The notes under the pieces: generated by a model | The model's input: only the letters and a program-made list of their open reading frames with translations | What the model was told of the DNA's origin: nothing | The model's database searches: none | Program-made: the position numbers and the translations under genes | IMG/VR virus record: IMGVR_UViG_3300035703_000173 | Location: 1 to 41,892 of that record | Source: a virus | Direction: 5' to 3' (one strand) | Length of the DNA stretch: 41,892 nt | Part shown: positions 29,232 through 39,450 of the stretch, piece by piece | How the letters are laid out: the number at the start of each line of letters is the position of its first letter | Position numbering within the stretch: the first letter of the stretch is position 1

Positions 29232-30410
29232 TTATCCGTTTGTTGCTGCTGACTCAATGCGATAGAGAGCAGCTTCACGAAGGCGTGCAAAGCCTCCGAA
29301 GTAGTACCAACCGATTGTGCGGAAACGACGTAGCGCATCAATCTCTGGACCGATAACGGTTGAGATGTCTGCAGCCTGTGCTTCAGCCAATGCTTCACGA
29401 CCAGCGACGATTGCGCGGTAGTTGTTGGTGAATGTAACAGTACCTGTGTCAGCAACTGATGTGATGTTAGATGCTGTTAGTGCATAGGTAAATGTTGTTG
29501 ATGTTGTACCTGTGATGGTGAATGTGCCGTTAACACCTGTGTTAGTTGTAGCAGCAACTGTTACAACCTGACCTGTTCCGAGGCCGTGAGCAACTGCTGT
29601 AGTAATTGTTACTACGTTAGATGTCAAAGCAACGTTGGTGATAGCAACTGTAGGTGTGATACCTGTAGCCAACTTTAGACCGTTTAGAACACGTGGTGTC
29701 TCAACGATGAAAGCGCCTTCGATAACGCCTACTGCACCAGCAACGAACGGTGTACGCTCAACGTACTTTGTTAGCTCCTGGAATCCACCAGTACCAGTCT
29801 CAGCGCGTAGGTCTGCTGACTGACGTGGGTGTAGGTATGCAGCATATAGTTCACCCATACGAGGCAATGCCTTGTTTGTGCGTAGTGATACAACAGCGTT
29901 GCGGATGTCTGCAACTGTCATTGTGTCTACTGGTAGAACTGTTGCTGATGATGTTGGAGCAGTTCCTGATGGACCGTTTGAGTAGATCACGTTAGTTCCT
30001 GCTGAGAGGACCTGACCTACTACGTTGTCAATAGAGTCTGCTGCGTTGTACGCGATGATGTCAGCAAGAGCTGAATCAACGTCGTTGAAAGAAGTTAGGT
30101 TTAGCTTCTTTGTTGTTGTAACTGCTGAACCGTATTCGTTCAGTGTTACTGTAACCTGTGATGGGTTACCTAGTGCAATGCTTGATACATCTGAAGATTC
30201 TGTCAATGTAGATGTAGCCTGAGCCAAATCTGAATAGATTGAGAATACAACTGATGATCCTGGCATTGCCTGTTGCACTGGCTTAACATCTGCAAGTGAA
30301 CGCATAACAGGAATAGAGCGAAGCGCCATTCTTACATACTGGTCGTATGCTGTTTGTACGAGGTTGCTGATGCTAGACGTGGTGGTAGGGGTACCTGTTG
30401 GGATAGCCAT
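29232..30410 (-). CDS. Major capsid protein, N4-gp56 family, with an Ig-like insertion
   Basis: The 392-residue protein matches the N4-gp56 type of HK97-fold capsid protein: ADVKPVQQAMPGSSVVFSIYSDL, VTVTLNEYGSAVTTTKKL, and the end VIGPEIDALRRFRTIGWYYFGG...ALYRIE. Residues about 259-327 (LTSNVVTITTAVAHGLGTG to DTGTVTF) are an extra Ig-like module between NGLKLATG and YRAIVAGREAL, probably displayed on the capsid surface. The same module is in the tail protein at 16692-18899. A scaffold-like gene lies upstream, the usual order. Confidence 0.9.
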   Translation of the reverse strand: MAIPTGTPTTTSSISNLVQTAYDQYVRMALRSIPVMRSLADVKPVQQAMPGSSVVFSIYSDLAQATSTLTESSDVSSIALGNPSQVTVTLNEYGSAVTTTKKLNLTSFNDVDSALADIIAYNAADSIDNVVGQVLSAGTNVIYSNGPSGTAPTSSATVLPVDTMTVADIRNAVVSLRTNKALPRMGELYAAYLHPRQSADLRAETGTGGFQELTKYVERTPFVAGAVGVIEGAFIVETPRVLNGLKLATGITPTVAITNVALTSNVVTITTAVAHGLGTGQVVTVAATTNTGVNGTFTITGTTSTTFTYALTASNITSVADTGTVTFTNNYRAIVAGREALAEAQAADISTVIGPEIDALRRFRTIGWYYFGGFARLREAALYRIESAATNG

Positions 30411-30442
30411 TTATGGTCTAGCCTTTCTGTTTTAGGATCGGA

Positions 30443-30913
30443 TTAGAGTCCAGACAATCTGATAACTTCATCCAATTCTTCTTTGCTGTTAGCGTTCATT
30501 AGTCTTTGCATAATGTCTCCGTTATGTTCTGGTGATACACCAGAGTCTGCGGAGTTAGTCATACGCTTGTATGCTGCAGCATCGTTTGGATTGATATTAG
30601 GTGTTGCCTGGGTTTGGCCTGTTTCAATACCGAATACATCGGCATAGTCTTCAAGCCATTTAGATACAGACTCTTCAGTTGGGTCTATATCCTGTGGGAT
30701 AAATGAAGCAATTTTGCTGTTTACCCCGCGACTTGCGAGGGCATCCTTTATTGCTCGTTCGCGCTGCGCTTTGCTTAGGCCTTCAAACTGAGCACGTAGC
30801 TCTTGTAGTTCTTTGTCCTTCTGCTTAGCTGCTTTGCGTAGTTGCTTTACTAGGTCGTTTGATGTATCTTCAGTTGTGAAGTCGTCATCATCCTCGTAGT
30901 CGTAATTGGACAT
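30443..30913 (-). CDS. Capsid scaffolding protein (putative)
   Basis: The 156-residue protein has an acidic N-terminus (MSNYDYEDDDDFTTED), a helical, charged middle (LVKQLRKAAKQKDKELQELRAQFEGLSK) and a short helical end. This composition and the position directly upstream of the capsid gene are typical of scaffolding proteins. No protease domain is visible. Confidence 0.7.
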   Translation of the reverse strand: MSNYDYEDDDDFTTEDTSNDLVKQLRKAAKQKDKELQELRAQFEGLSKAQRERAIKDALASRGVNSKIASFIPQDIDPTEESVSKWLEDYADVFGIETGQTQATPNINPNDAAAYKRMTNSADSGVSPEHNGDIMQRLMNANSKEELDEVIRLSGL

Positions 30914-31004
30914 AGTGGTCCTTCTCCCTATTAGTTGTTTGACGCAGGCCTCACATATCCTTGGGGCGGGTTATGTGGCTCCTACTACTGGTCTTGTTAT
31001 CGCT

Positions 31005-31028
31005 CCACTAGGCCAGTCGTTCTAGTGG
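31005..31028 (-). other. Hairpin in the gap upstream of the scaffold gene
   Basis: A perfect 7-bp stem CCACTAG/CTAGTGG with a 10-base loop lies in the 123-base gap 30914-31036, the longest gap in the late operon. No T run follows. It may be an RNA processing site or leader for abundant capsid transcripts. Confidence 0.35.
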
Positions 31029-31036
31029 CAGGCTTG

Positions 31037-32332
31037 TTATAGGACTCCGGCTCTGTCTCGTGCTATTGCACCAGCACCGGCACTGCCACCAAATGCGGCA
31101 GTCTCTAGCTGAGTAAGTTTCTTACGCTGTTTTGCAGCCTCTGTAGATCCAGCAAGTCCAAAGACTTCAGCCTCTGCTGTTGTCTGTGTGTACGGAGATT
31201 GCTTATAGATTTCTGCTAGTTGTCCACCACGTGGTGCTACATCTGCAACTGTTCTAAATCCTTGCTGTGCTACATCCTTAGTAACACCAGCAGCAGCAAG
31301 TTCTTCTGCGCGAGTCATACCGGTCTTGAGACCTGCTTGGATTGCAGCTCCACCAATCTCAGCAGCAGTTACCTTGCGCTTGATATTCTCAATAGCATTC
31401 TTAGGATCAAGCGTGTAAGCCAAGATATCTGCGTTAGTAATGTCTGGGTAGAACTCTTTAAGCGCTGCGGCAACTTCTGGGTTAGCATTAAGCACGCGCT
31501 TTTGCGCTGTTTGAATGCGGTCTTCTAACTCTACTGGACTTACATCTCCTGCAAGGAATTTTTCAAATCCTTCTTGGCGACCTAAATCTCCACGAGTGTA
31601 GTAATTCTCTGGTAATCCATAGCGACGCATTACATCTTGGTACTGGTCCTCTAACTGGATGTATTCAGCCTCTGATAGAGAACGTAAACCTTTAGCAATA
31701 CGCTGTGCATTGGCAGCAAAGCGCTTCTTGTACGCATCTGTATTGCGCAAGCGAAGAGTAAATTCTGATGAAGATAGACCCTGCGTAATAAACTCTTTGA
31801 GTGGCTCTACTAAAGCACCCATTCCATATTCAGCAAACTGTGTGTATAACAAGTCATAAGCAGACTGACCAGCCTTTGTCTTTTCTTGTTGCTTAAGATC
31901 TGCAATGTATGCGTTGTAAGCATTAAGGTCTGTAAAGATTTTTCCATCTGGCGCTGTGTATGTTGTAGTAGCAGCAGAGCTAGTTGATGACGAGGTGGAA
32001 CTACCACCACCAGCATTAACCTTATTAGGATCTGTTGTGGTAATAACTTTGCCAGTAGTACGGTCCACTCTGGATGTCATTGTTGGATCAACTGTACGTA
32101 TCAAATCTGCAGTATCATAGGCATCACGAAGGGCGTCAATTTGAGCCTGAGTTTTACCACTTGCAAGAGTCTTTGTGTAGTAAGCATCATCTGTCTTCTG
32201 CTTATTAACTGCAGCCTCTGCTGCTGCCAACGCCTTTTGATCTGCCTGAAGAGTATTTAATCTAGCCTTCTGCTTTGCAAGAAGCGCCTGTGCTGCTGCA
32301 AGGGCTTTTTTCTCTGCCGCTGTTTGTGCCAT
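31037..32332 (-). CDS. Virion internal protein (431 aa)
   Basis: Residues 1-50 are an Ala/Lys-rich coiled coil. A low-complexity Ser/Thr linker follows at about 109-125. The remainder is helical, with LRNTDAYKKRFAANAQRI, SLSEAEYIQLEDQYQDVMRRYG and KRKVTAAEIGGAAIQAG, a pattern I associate with large virion proteins of freshwater actinophages. It is one of four consecutive large helical proteins between portal and scaffold, where podoviruses encode ejection proteins. Function is inferred from position. Confidence 0.6.
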   Translation of the reverse strand: MAQTAAEKKALAAAQALLAKQKARLNTLQADQKALAAAEAAVNKQKTDDAYYTKTLASGKTQAQIDALRDAYDTADLIRTVDPTMTSRVDRTTGKVITTTDPNKVNAGGGSSTSSSTSSAATTTYTAPDGKIFTDLNAYNAYIADLKQQEKTKAGQSAYDLLYTQFAEYGMGALVEPLKEFITQGLSSSEFTLRLRNTDAYKKRFAANAQRIAKGLRSLSEAEYIQLEDQYQDVMRRYGLPENYYTRGDLGRQEGFEKFLAGDVSPVELEDRIQTAQKRVLNANPEVAAALKEFYPDITNADILAYTLDPKNAIENIKRKVTAAEIGGAAIQAGLKTGMTRAEELAAAGVTKDVAQQGFRTVADVAPRGGQLAEIYKQSPYTQTTAEAEVFGLAGSTEAAKQRKKLTQLETAAFGGSAGAGAIARDRAGVL

Positions 32333-32335
32333 TGC

Positions 32336-34039
32336 TTACCCCTGGAATCCAAAGTCACGAAGGACTTTAAGTGCTGAATCTGCTACCTCTGTGCGAGCAG
32401 ATTCTGTGTACTGCCAACGTGGATCTTTACGTAGTGCCTTCTTGAAATCATAGAGGTTCATATCACCTTGGTCTGATATAGCCATACGAAGCGTTGAATC
32501 ATTAAGATCAATTTCGTCTGGATTAAGTTCAAGAGTTGCTGCCATCTGCTTCTTGTAAGGAGCATAGACATCATCTAAGTTATAGCCAGCAGCAAGTAAA
32601 TCGCGCACATACTTAGGTTGACCTGCAGCGGCTAGTGTGCGTGCATTTTGTAGAACAGTATTAAGGTCAATATCTCCAGATAGGATCTTTTGAATTGTAG
32701 TCTGTTCTGCATCCTGCCCTGCACCTGTAGCACCAAACTTTGGCAAGATGGTTGCTATATCAAGTCCATTAGCCTTAGCTATAGCGTTTAGGCTTTGCTG
32801 GATTTGTAGTGCCTCACCTGAGTAACCTGTTACAGCACCACCGGTACCATAGATGTTGGTTGTCTTTCCAACGTAAGGAATGATGAGACGGTCAATGGCT
32901 AATGGGTCATTGTCTAGGAATCCGTTATAGATATCCTCAACAATCTTCTGAGCGGTTGCATCATCTAGCGTAGCTCCAGATAGTGCCTTTGCTCGGTCTT
33001 TGACCTTACGCATTTGCGCTGTCTGGTACATACCAAAGTCTGTCTTACTTACATCAAGACCTTTTTTCTGTAACTCTTTGTACTTGTTAAGGTCAATGAT
33101 GCGCTCACGTACTGAGCCAGCATTGCTCTGCCACCAATCGGTGAGCATTGCTTCATCTAAGAACTGCTTTTCTGTATAACCCTTTTCAACAGCCTTAAGA
33201 AGCAGCTTGCCTAGTTGTCCTAGTTCGCCTGTCTTCTTATCGCGGTCTACTGTAAAGATGTAGTCAGGTAGGTTGAAGTTGAAATCTGTTTTTGAAAGCA
33301 ACTCTTGGAAAGCAGATTCTGCTCGTCCTGGAATCTTAAGTGCATCGCGTACGCCAACGCCTGGGCCTTGTTCTCCAGTAGCCTTACCAGGAGTTGTTAG
33401 ATCTCCAACTACTGTAGGAGTAGCGTCTCCGCCACCTGCGCCACCAGCGTTTGCCTTAGCATCTGCCTTGGCCTTCTCAACCTTTGCAGCGTCTTCTGCG
33501 TCTTTCTTTGCTTTAGCTGCTTCTGCACTTGTTTTAGCAGATACCTGTTCTGCAGATAGGCTTAGGTCAATTCCATCCTTGTACTTACGATTGTTGTAAG
33601 TTCCAGTAAATGGCTTTCCGTTTTGTAGGAATAAGTTTTCCTTCGTTCCACGACCTGTGTAGAACTTAGTGCCAAGTTCTGCTTGCGTTTCTGGCTTTGG
33701 AGTTGTTTTGAAAACCTTATCAACAGCAGTTGCTTTTTCTGGATTTAATTTTCTAAGAATTTGGACTGTATTTTGATAGGTCTTAAATACCTTTTCTGCT
33801 TCAGCTTTAGAAACAGAACCTCTTTGAACGCCACCAATAACACGCAATAATTCAGATGCAGCAGTGCTTGCATTAAGGAATGCATTTAACTCAGCTTCTT
33901 TTTGCTGCTCATTTCTAGCGGCAAATTTTAGTTTCTTTGCCTTTGCTAATTCTTGTTGAATACGCTTAGCACGTTCTGCTGCAGATTCTTTAGCAGTAGC
34001 CGTTGTGTAGTCATTTAAGTAATCGTTAAACGTAGCCAT
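32336..34039 (-). CDS. Virion internal protein (567 aa)
   Basis: The protein is mostly helical. A charged N-terminal coiled coil (residues 15-50), an Ala/Lys-rich linker (about 170-215) and a C-terminal domain with LPDYIFTVDRDKKTGE and LRKDPRWQYTESARTEVADSAL are visible. Three short segments with repeated AA..AR patterns suggest membrane-active helices. A role in DNA ejection or the internal core is inferred from position. The start overlaps the upstream stop by one base. Confidence 0.6.
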   Translation of the reverse strand: MATFNDYLNDYTTATAKESAAERAKRIQQELAKAKKLKFAARNEQQKEAELNAFLNASTAASELLRVIGGVQRGSVSKAEAEKVFKTYQNTVQILRKLNPEKATAVDKVFKTTPKPETQAELGTKFYTGRGTKENLFLQNGKPFTGTYNNRKYKDGIDLSLSAEQVSAKTSAEAAKAKKDAEDAAKVEKAKADAKANAGGAGGGDATPTVVGDLTTPGKATGEQGPGVGVRDALKIPGRAESAFQELLSKTDFNFNLPDYIFTVDRDKKTGELGQLGKLLLKAVEKGYTEKQFLDEAMLTDWWQSNAGSVRERIIDLNKYKELQKKGLDVSKTDFGMYQTAQMRKVKDRAKALSGATLDDATAQKIVEDIYNGFLDNDPLAIDRLIIPYVGKTTNIYGTGGAVTGYSGEALQIQQSLNAIAKANGLDIATILPKFGATGAGQDAEQTTIQKILSGDIDLNTVLQNARTLAAAGQPKYVRDLLAAGYNLDDVYAPYKKQMAATLELNPDEIDLNDSTLRMAISDQGDMNLYDFKKALRKDPRWQYTESARTEVADSALKVLRDFGFQG

Positions 34040-34722
34040 TACTTACCACCCAACGCATTCATAAAAGTCTGATAGTAACCAAGAACCTGATTGGCTTTTG
34101 CCTCATCAGTTCCAGCGATTTGATCTATCAGATACTGTTGTTCATTGATGCCACCAGTAGTTGTTGCGCTAGTAGTTCCACCAGATGTTGTGTATGTTGT
34201 AACTGTTGGAGATGCCTTTTGCGCTGCCTGAATAGCCTTTGTGTACTTTAGGATTTCCTTACCAGAGGCCTTACGACCTAGTGTGTCCTTGAAGATTGCG
34301 TCAATCAAAGCACGTGCTGTGGTTTGGTCAGAGATACGAGTCTCTTTACGAACAGATGGGCCACCTGAACCTTCAGCAACACGAGCTGCTGCTTCTTGGT
34401 CTAGGTACTGTGCAACTGTAAAAGGTTGACCGATATACTGGCTTTGTAGAGCAGCCTTCATAGAAGCAGTCTGGTATGCAGCAAGTAACTTGTCTGAGAA
34501 CTTACCAGTAACTGCTACCTTGTATCCAGCGTTCTTTAGTCTCTGAGCAAGGATCTTACGATCTGCTTCAGGTAGGTTGTAAAGAGTTCTTGCATCATCG
34601 TTGGCAGTAGTTGTAATACCTTCTTTGTATCCGCCAACACCACTTACTGCAGTATTAGATACTGTCCCACCTGTTGTAACGATAGGTGTCTTATAGTTGT
34701 AATCAAATAGATTATCTGCCAC
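34039..34722 (-). CDS. Virion protein with a peptidoglycan-binding-like segment
   Basis: The 227-residue protein contains LPEADRKILAQRLKNAGYKV...TGKFSDKLLAAYQTA. This resembles the repeated helix pattern of peptidoglycan-binding domain 1 (RxLxxxGY...GxFGxxTxxAV), though weakly. A Thr-rich linker and a C-terminal helix follow. A wall-contact role during ejection would fit its position in the internal-protein block; the similarity needs testing. Confidence 0.5.
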   Translation of the reverse strand: MADNLFDYNYKTPIVTTGGTVSNTAVSGVGGYKEGITTTANDDARTLYNLPEADRKILAQRLKNAGYKVAVTGKFSDKLLAAYQTASMKAALQSQYIGQPFTVAQYLDQEAAARVAEGSGGPSVRKETRISDQTTARALIDAIFKDTLGRKASGKEILKYTKAIQAAQKASPTVTTYTTSGGTTSATTTGGINEQQYLIDQIAGTDEAKANQVLGYYQTFMNALGGK

Positions 34723-37700
34723 TTAGTCACCAATCAATCGTGAGAATAGTACGTCGTATGCTGATTTAGCATTTGGGTTTTTTCCTGCAATTTCTAGTAA
34801 TTTTACTTTGATGCTTTGACGCAACAAATCTTTGTAGTTTTGCTGTATATCACCGTTGCCAGTGATGTTGTCACGAGCAGTCTTGTATGCCTCAAACTCA
34901 TTGACCATCTTAGAAAGTATTGCACGAGTCTTTGGCTGTGCTGTTACAGACTTGTCACCGAGCATATCTACTAGGTCTTGGTATGCACGTTGACGCTGGA
35001 TCTGACGACCTGCACCACCGGTACCTAGTTCTTCTTGCAATACTGGACGTGTGCTCTTGAACTGATCTGCCCAAGTATTCCATTGCTGACGAATCATACG
35101 CTTGCCTTCATCTGAAGGAGTAGCTGCTAGATCTGCTTCGTATAGTTCCTTTTGGCTGTAATAGAACTGAATGTCCTTTGCAGCGCCTACTTCTTTTAGG
35201 TAGTCATCAAGAGTCTTGCTCTTCTTGAGACCTGCTTGGAAGATAATCTTGTAAGCATCGAAGTTGAAATCACCCTTTGTAGGGATAAGGAACGGAGCAC
35301 CTTCCTTGTACTTGTCAAGTAGTGGCTTGTTCTCCTGAATCCAGGTATCTGCACCATCTACTGCACGAACTACAGCTACTGTATTACGCTCTGACTCAGA
35401 TACTGTAAATGGCATCTGGTTTGGATAGAGCTTAATCCATTCTTTTGTAGTCTTATCAATGTCGCCATTGTATGTCTGCAATAGATTGTTAAATACCTGC
35501 TTGAAGTTTGTACGCTCATTGTCACGTACCCACTTAGCCATATCAGACTTGAGTGTTACCTGTGGTGATGCTGGTGCAATGAAACCGAATACTGCACGAA
35601 GTGCTAGAACGCTTAGCGTTGCAGACTGCAACTTGTCCTTGTACTGCTGCAACTCACCAGGTGTAGGTGGAACCTCTACCTCTTGACCGTTAACAATCTC
35701 AATACGAGACTTTGGGCTATAGCCTGCAGCCTCTAGGTATGTAACAGCCTTACGGAAAGCAGATGCGTACTGAGATGAACGCTCATCCTTGTTTAATGCA
35801 CCCAAGATACGGTTAACGTGTGCAGGCATCAAGGCATTTACCATAGGTGCGTCTTCGCCATACTCACCTAGGAATGCTCTTTCTAGTTCTGCAAACTGCG
35901 GTACTAGGTTGCCCATTACCTTGATTGGAAACGCTGCTAATGGACCTGCAAATGTAGGGAATAGCGAATCAGGGTTCATAGAAGGTGTAATCATCTTCAA
36001 CTTACCTGAGAACTCTACCGGCATTGGGATCTGGAACGCTGTCTCTACGCCAAATGCCTTCATTACGCCATTGACTGCCTTGTACACAGGCTCTAGTCCT
36101 GGGTAGAAGAAGTATTGCTCACCATTATCGTCTGTCTGTACGAAGCCAGAGTGTGCAATACCCTCATAAGTAAGAGCTGCACGTGATAAAGACTCTGGGT
36201 TGTACTTTACTGTGCGTGCAATACGACGATAGAAGTCTTCAGTAGCGCGATAGAAGCGTGCAAAGTTACGACCAGACATAGCCAACTGGCTACGCACTGC
36301 AGGATTGTCCACAAATGCTAGGACTCGCTCACGAGCAAGGTCCTCTGCAATGTCAACTAACTGACGAGTTGCTTTTTCTGTAGCCTTTGCTAGTTCATCG
36401 CCTGTTAAACCTGCAGTAAAGCGGTCCATAATGGCCTTTTCAAAGCCTGTGGCACGCATATTCTTGCGGATCTCTGTTAACTGGTAGATAACTAATGGCT
36501 CACGTGAGAATCTAGCGTTAGCTTCTCCCATATAGCCCCATAGTTTGTCCATAATTCCAGCGGCAAACTGGTTGCCCTCTGTAACTGGTACAAGTACTGG
36601 ACCGTTAATCCACTTAGGAGCAAGAGCAATGTCATCAAGACCTGGTAAATCATCTAATACAAGGTTATTTGCAGATACCTTTACGTTACCAAGACCATCT
36701 GTGAATCGAATCTTTGCTAATAGGTCCTGGTTAACATCACCATTTTCCTTAGACAAAAGATTCTTAACAGCCTGGAAAGCACGCTGTGCGTGATTCTGTT
36801 CTGTCTCACCAGGAACGCTGTAGAGCTGGAAGCGCTCACGTTCTTGCTGTGTTAAACCCTTGAGATAAGTTGTAATTGCATCAACTGCTTTACCTTCATC
36901 ATTAAGGTTAGCAATAGCAAGGCTACCGATTTCGTCATTTGCTACACGGCTAATCTGTACTAGCCAGCCTAGACGACTTTCTGTACTTGCTATTGGGCTA
37001 AACGGTGCGTATGCACGCTTGCCATAGGCCTGCTTGTATGCAGTTCCGTCATAGGTTAAAGCTGCCATCTCACCAAAGCGTGCAACATCATCTGTTGCTG
37101 CCATATATTGATCTGCACCACGAAGGCCGTTCTTGCCACCTTCACCGATGATACGCATAGTTTCATCTAGGCGACCAAACTTTGCAAACTCTGCTAAGAA
37201 CTCTGCTGCTTCTTTGTCAAGAAACTTTCCAACCATAGAGTCAAGGATTGCCTCTGCCATAACGCTTTGTGCTGCATTGACATCACCAGCTTCTGCTGCT
37301 GCTTTAATCTTTGCGTTAAAAGCATTAACTTCTTTTTTACGGACAATCTTGTTGATAAAACCTAGGTTGCCTTCTCCTGCTGCAACACGCAAACGTGTTG
37401 ATAGCAAACGTCCCTTTACGATTCCCCAAGGAGAATCACCTACTGCAAGATGGAGCATTAAGTCTTCTGCAGCGTTACGCACTGGAAACTTAGGACCGGC
37501 TAGAGTTCCAAGAACCCAACCGCTTGTTAGGTCATCTGCCCACTTCTGTTGGGACAGACCCATAACATTATCAATGATTCCAGAGCGTGCAGCTAGACGA
37601 TCTACGTCCTGAATACTAGGAGTTGAAATAGTCTCAGATAGTTGAAAGTTAAACAACGCAGAGCGCTGTCCATTAGGCAACTCATCAGGGTTGATGCGCT

Positions 37701-39450
37701 TAGTAACTTCGTTACCTGCTTCATCAATCTCACGAACGATAGTAGGTGAGGCATAAGCCTTTGGCACACCCTTGCTACCAAAGTTCTTGAGGAATGTTCT
37801 TCCAGCCTCTGACTTGTCTAAACCGCGAATAGTTGCAAGTGTGTACCAGACACCTTCGTAGATCTGCTTGCGCTGACCTTCATTGCCTGCACTAAATGCT
37901 TCTGCAATAATCTTTGAGTGGTAACGAGAGTTGGCAAGACGAGCCAAACGATACACCTGTGTTGGTGCATCATCTGCTAGTACATTGAACTGGTTATCGC
38001 GGAAGAATGGGATAGTTGAAAACTTGCGTGCAAAGCGGTCAATACGTCCTTGGATCTGACGCAGAGGCATACGTGTAGCTCCGTCAGAACCTTTGATACG
38101 GCCAACCTGACGCTCTAAGCCTGCAAGCTCTGTAACGTCATCTGTTAGTCCTGCTGCAATGTCTTCGTACTGGATTGTGTTAGTGCCATAAAAGGCATCA
38201 ACAATCTTCTGACCAACTTCGTCAATGTTGAATACTTTGTTTGCTGTTCTATATGTAGCAATACGAGCCTTGCGTGCAGGGCTTAGTGTAGGCACAAGTG
38301 GAGTCATACGTGCTGCTTGTCCACTAATGATAGACTTAAGATCTACTACGTTCTGTAGGTAGTTCTTTGCAGTTGCTGCATCCTTTACGCCAGCCTTAAT
38401 AAATTCATCTATAGCTGCTGGGCCAAACTCTGGTGCGATACGACGTAGTTCATCGCTGATAGCAACCTGAGCGCGTAGGTCTCTGCTTGACTTACGTACC
38501 TTGTCAAGTTCATCTAGCTTTGAACCGTATAGGTTAAAGAAGTCTACGACACCCTTTTGCTCAAACACTCTGTCTAGTCGCTGTGTGTTTCCAGCAACTG
38601 CCATAAGGTTGCGACCATAGGTGAACTTTTCTTTACCAATAACATTAAATAGTAGGAAGTCTCCGGCATCGTATGCCTTCTTAGCCTTACCTAGTATGAG
38701 TGTTGGGTCAGCAAAGATACGGTAAGAAGCATCTACAACTCCAGAGATACCCTTGTAAAGAAAGCCTGAACCTTCTAGTGAACCTGGGAGTAGATTTGCA
38801 ATCTGGCGACCAGGAGAATACTTGGCAGCATTGACCTTATCTAGCGCATTTTGGAAATCTTTAACATCTTCTTCTGTGCTGTAGCGTAGATCTGCACGAC
38901 GTGCAATCTGCTTCTCAATCTCGGTACCTTCTGCAATGATCTTATCAAGCGGTGTACCGCCTGCTACCTTCATAGCAACGTTGATTAAGTCATTACCAAA
39001 CTCTTTTTTAGCACGTGAGATACGGTCTGGGCTAAAGACCATATCGCCTTTGTCGTTTGCAATCTCAAATGCTTTTGCAATATTGACGTTCTGGTCTAGT
39101 GCAATAGCACCAGTACGGTAGATACGAGTCATCGCATCTGATACTTCAGTTAGTGCAGCAAATGTGCCACCGATGACAGCCTTAATAGGAGCTGTTGCAT
39201 AGTGAAATGCTGTTCCAAACCAACCACGCTTTTGCTCAGGTGGTGCATCCTCTGACTCGCCAAACATAGCAAGGTGAGCATTCTGTTGGTCCTGAGTCAT
39301 CTGACTAAACTTTTGCTGTGCAACTGGTGCAGGCAAAGCAAGTAGAGTCTTGTGAGAATCAAGTAGCTTTGCTAAACCGTCAACCTGTGCCTTTTGTGAT
39401 GAGTTAAGGCCAGCCTGTGCTGCTGCAGAAATTAAATTATTCTGCGCCAT
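34723..39450 (-). CDS. Very large virion protein (1575 aa)
   Basis: At 1575 residues this is the largest gene, placed where siphoviruses have a tape measure and podoviruses have ejection proteins. A hydrophobic helix lies at about residues 80-105 (HYATAPIKAVIGGTFAALTEV). The rest is largely helical, with charged segments and no long hydrophobic coiled-coil repeat typical of a tape measure. I see no peptidase, transglycosylase or polymerase motif. It is probably injected with DNA or lines the head core; function is not assigned. Confidence 0.7.
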   Translation of the reverse strand: MAQNNLISAAAQAGLNSSQKAQVDGLAKLLDSHKTLLALPAPVAQQKFSQMTQDQQNAHLAMFGESEDAPPEQKRGWFGTAFHYATAPIKAVIGGTFAALTEVSDAMTRIYRTGAIALDQNVNIAKAFEIANDKGDMVFSPDRISRAKKEFGNDLINVAMKVAGGTPLDKIIAEGTEIEKQIARRADLRYSTEEDVKDFQNALDKVNAAKYSPGRQIANLLPGSLEGSGFLYKGISGVVDASYRIFADPTLILGKAKKAYDAGDFLLFNVIGKEKFTYGRNLMAVAGNTQRLDRVFEQKGVVDFFNLYGSKLDELDKVRKSSRDLRAQVAISDELRRIAPEFGPAAIDEFIKAGVKDAATAKNYLQNVVDLKSIISGQAARMTPLVPTLSPARKARIATYRTANKVFNIDEVGQKIVDAFYGTNTIQYEDIAAGLTDDVTELAGLERQVGRIKGSDGATRMPLRQIQGRIDRFARKFSTIPFFRDNQFNVLADDAPTQVYRLARLANSRYHSKIIAEAFSAGNEGQRKQIYEGVWYTLATIRGLDKSEAGRTFLKNFGSKGVPKAYASPTIVREIDEAGNEVTKRINPDELPNGQRSALFNFQLSETISTPSIQDVDRLAARSGIIDNVMGLSQQKWADDLTSGWVLGTLAGPKFPVRNAAEDLMLHLAVGDSPWGIVKGRLLSTRLRVAAGEGNLGFINKIVRKKEVNAFNAKIKAAAEAGDVNAAQSVMAEAILDSMVGKFLDKEAAEFLAEFAKFGRLDETMRIIGEGGKNGLRGADQYMAATDDVARFGEMAALTYDGTAYKQAYGKRAYAPFSPIASTESRLGWLVQISRVANDEIGSLAIANLNDEGKAVDAITTYLKGLTQQERERFQLYSVPGETEQNHAQRAFQAVKNLLSKENGDVNQDLLAKIRFTDGLGNVKVSANNLVLDDLPGLDDIALAPKWINGPVLVPVTEGNQFAAGIMDKLWGYMGEANARFSREPLVIYQLTEIRKNMRATGFEKAIMDRFTAGLTGDELAKATEKATRQLVDIAEDLARERVLAFVDNPAVRSQLAMSGRNFARFYRATEDFYRRIARTVKYNPESLSRAALTYEGIAHSGFVQTDDNGEQYFFYPGLEPVYKAVNGVMKAFGVETAFQIPMPVEFSGKLKMITPSMNPDSLFPTFAGPLAAFPIKVMGNLVPQFAELERAFLGEYGEDAPMVNALMPAHVNRILGALNKDERSSQYASAFRKAVTYLEAAGYSPKSRIEIVNGQEVEVPPTPGELQQYKDKLQSATLSVLALRAVFGFIAPASPQVTLKSDMAKWVRDNERTNFKQVFNNLLQTYNGDIDKTTKEWIKLYPNQMPFTVSESERNTVAVVRAVDGADTWIQENKPLLDKYKEGAPFLIPTKGDFNFDAYKIIFQAGLKKSKTLDDYLKEVGAAKDIQFYYSQKELYEADLAATPSDEGKRMIRQQWNTWADQFKSTRPVLQEELGTGGAGRQIQRQRAYQDLVDMLGDKSVTAQPKTRAILSKMVNEFEAYKTARDNITGNGDIQQNYKDLLRQSIKVKLLEIAGKNPNAKSAYDVLFSRLIGD

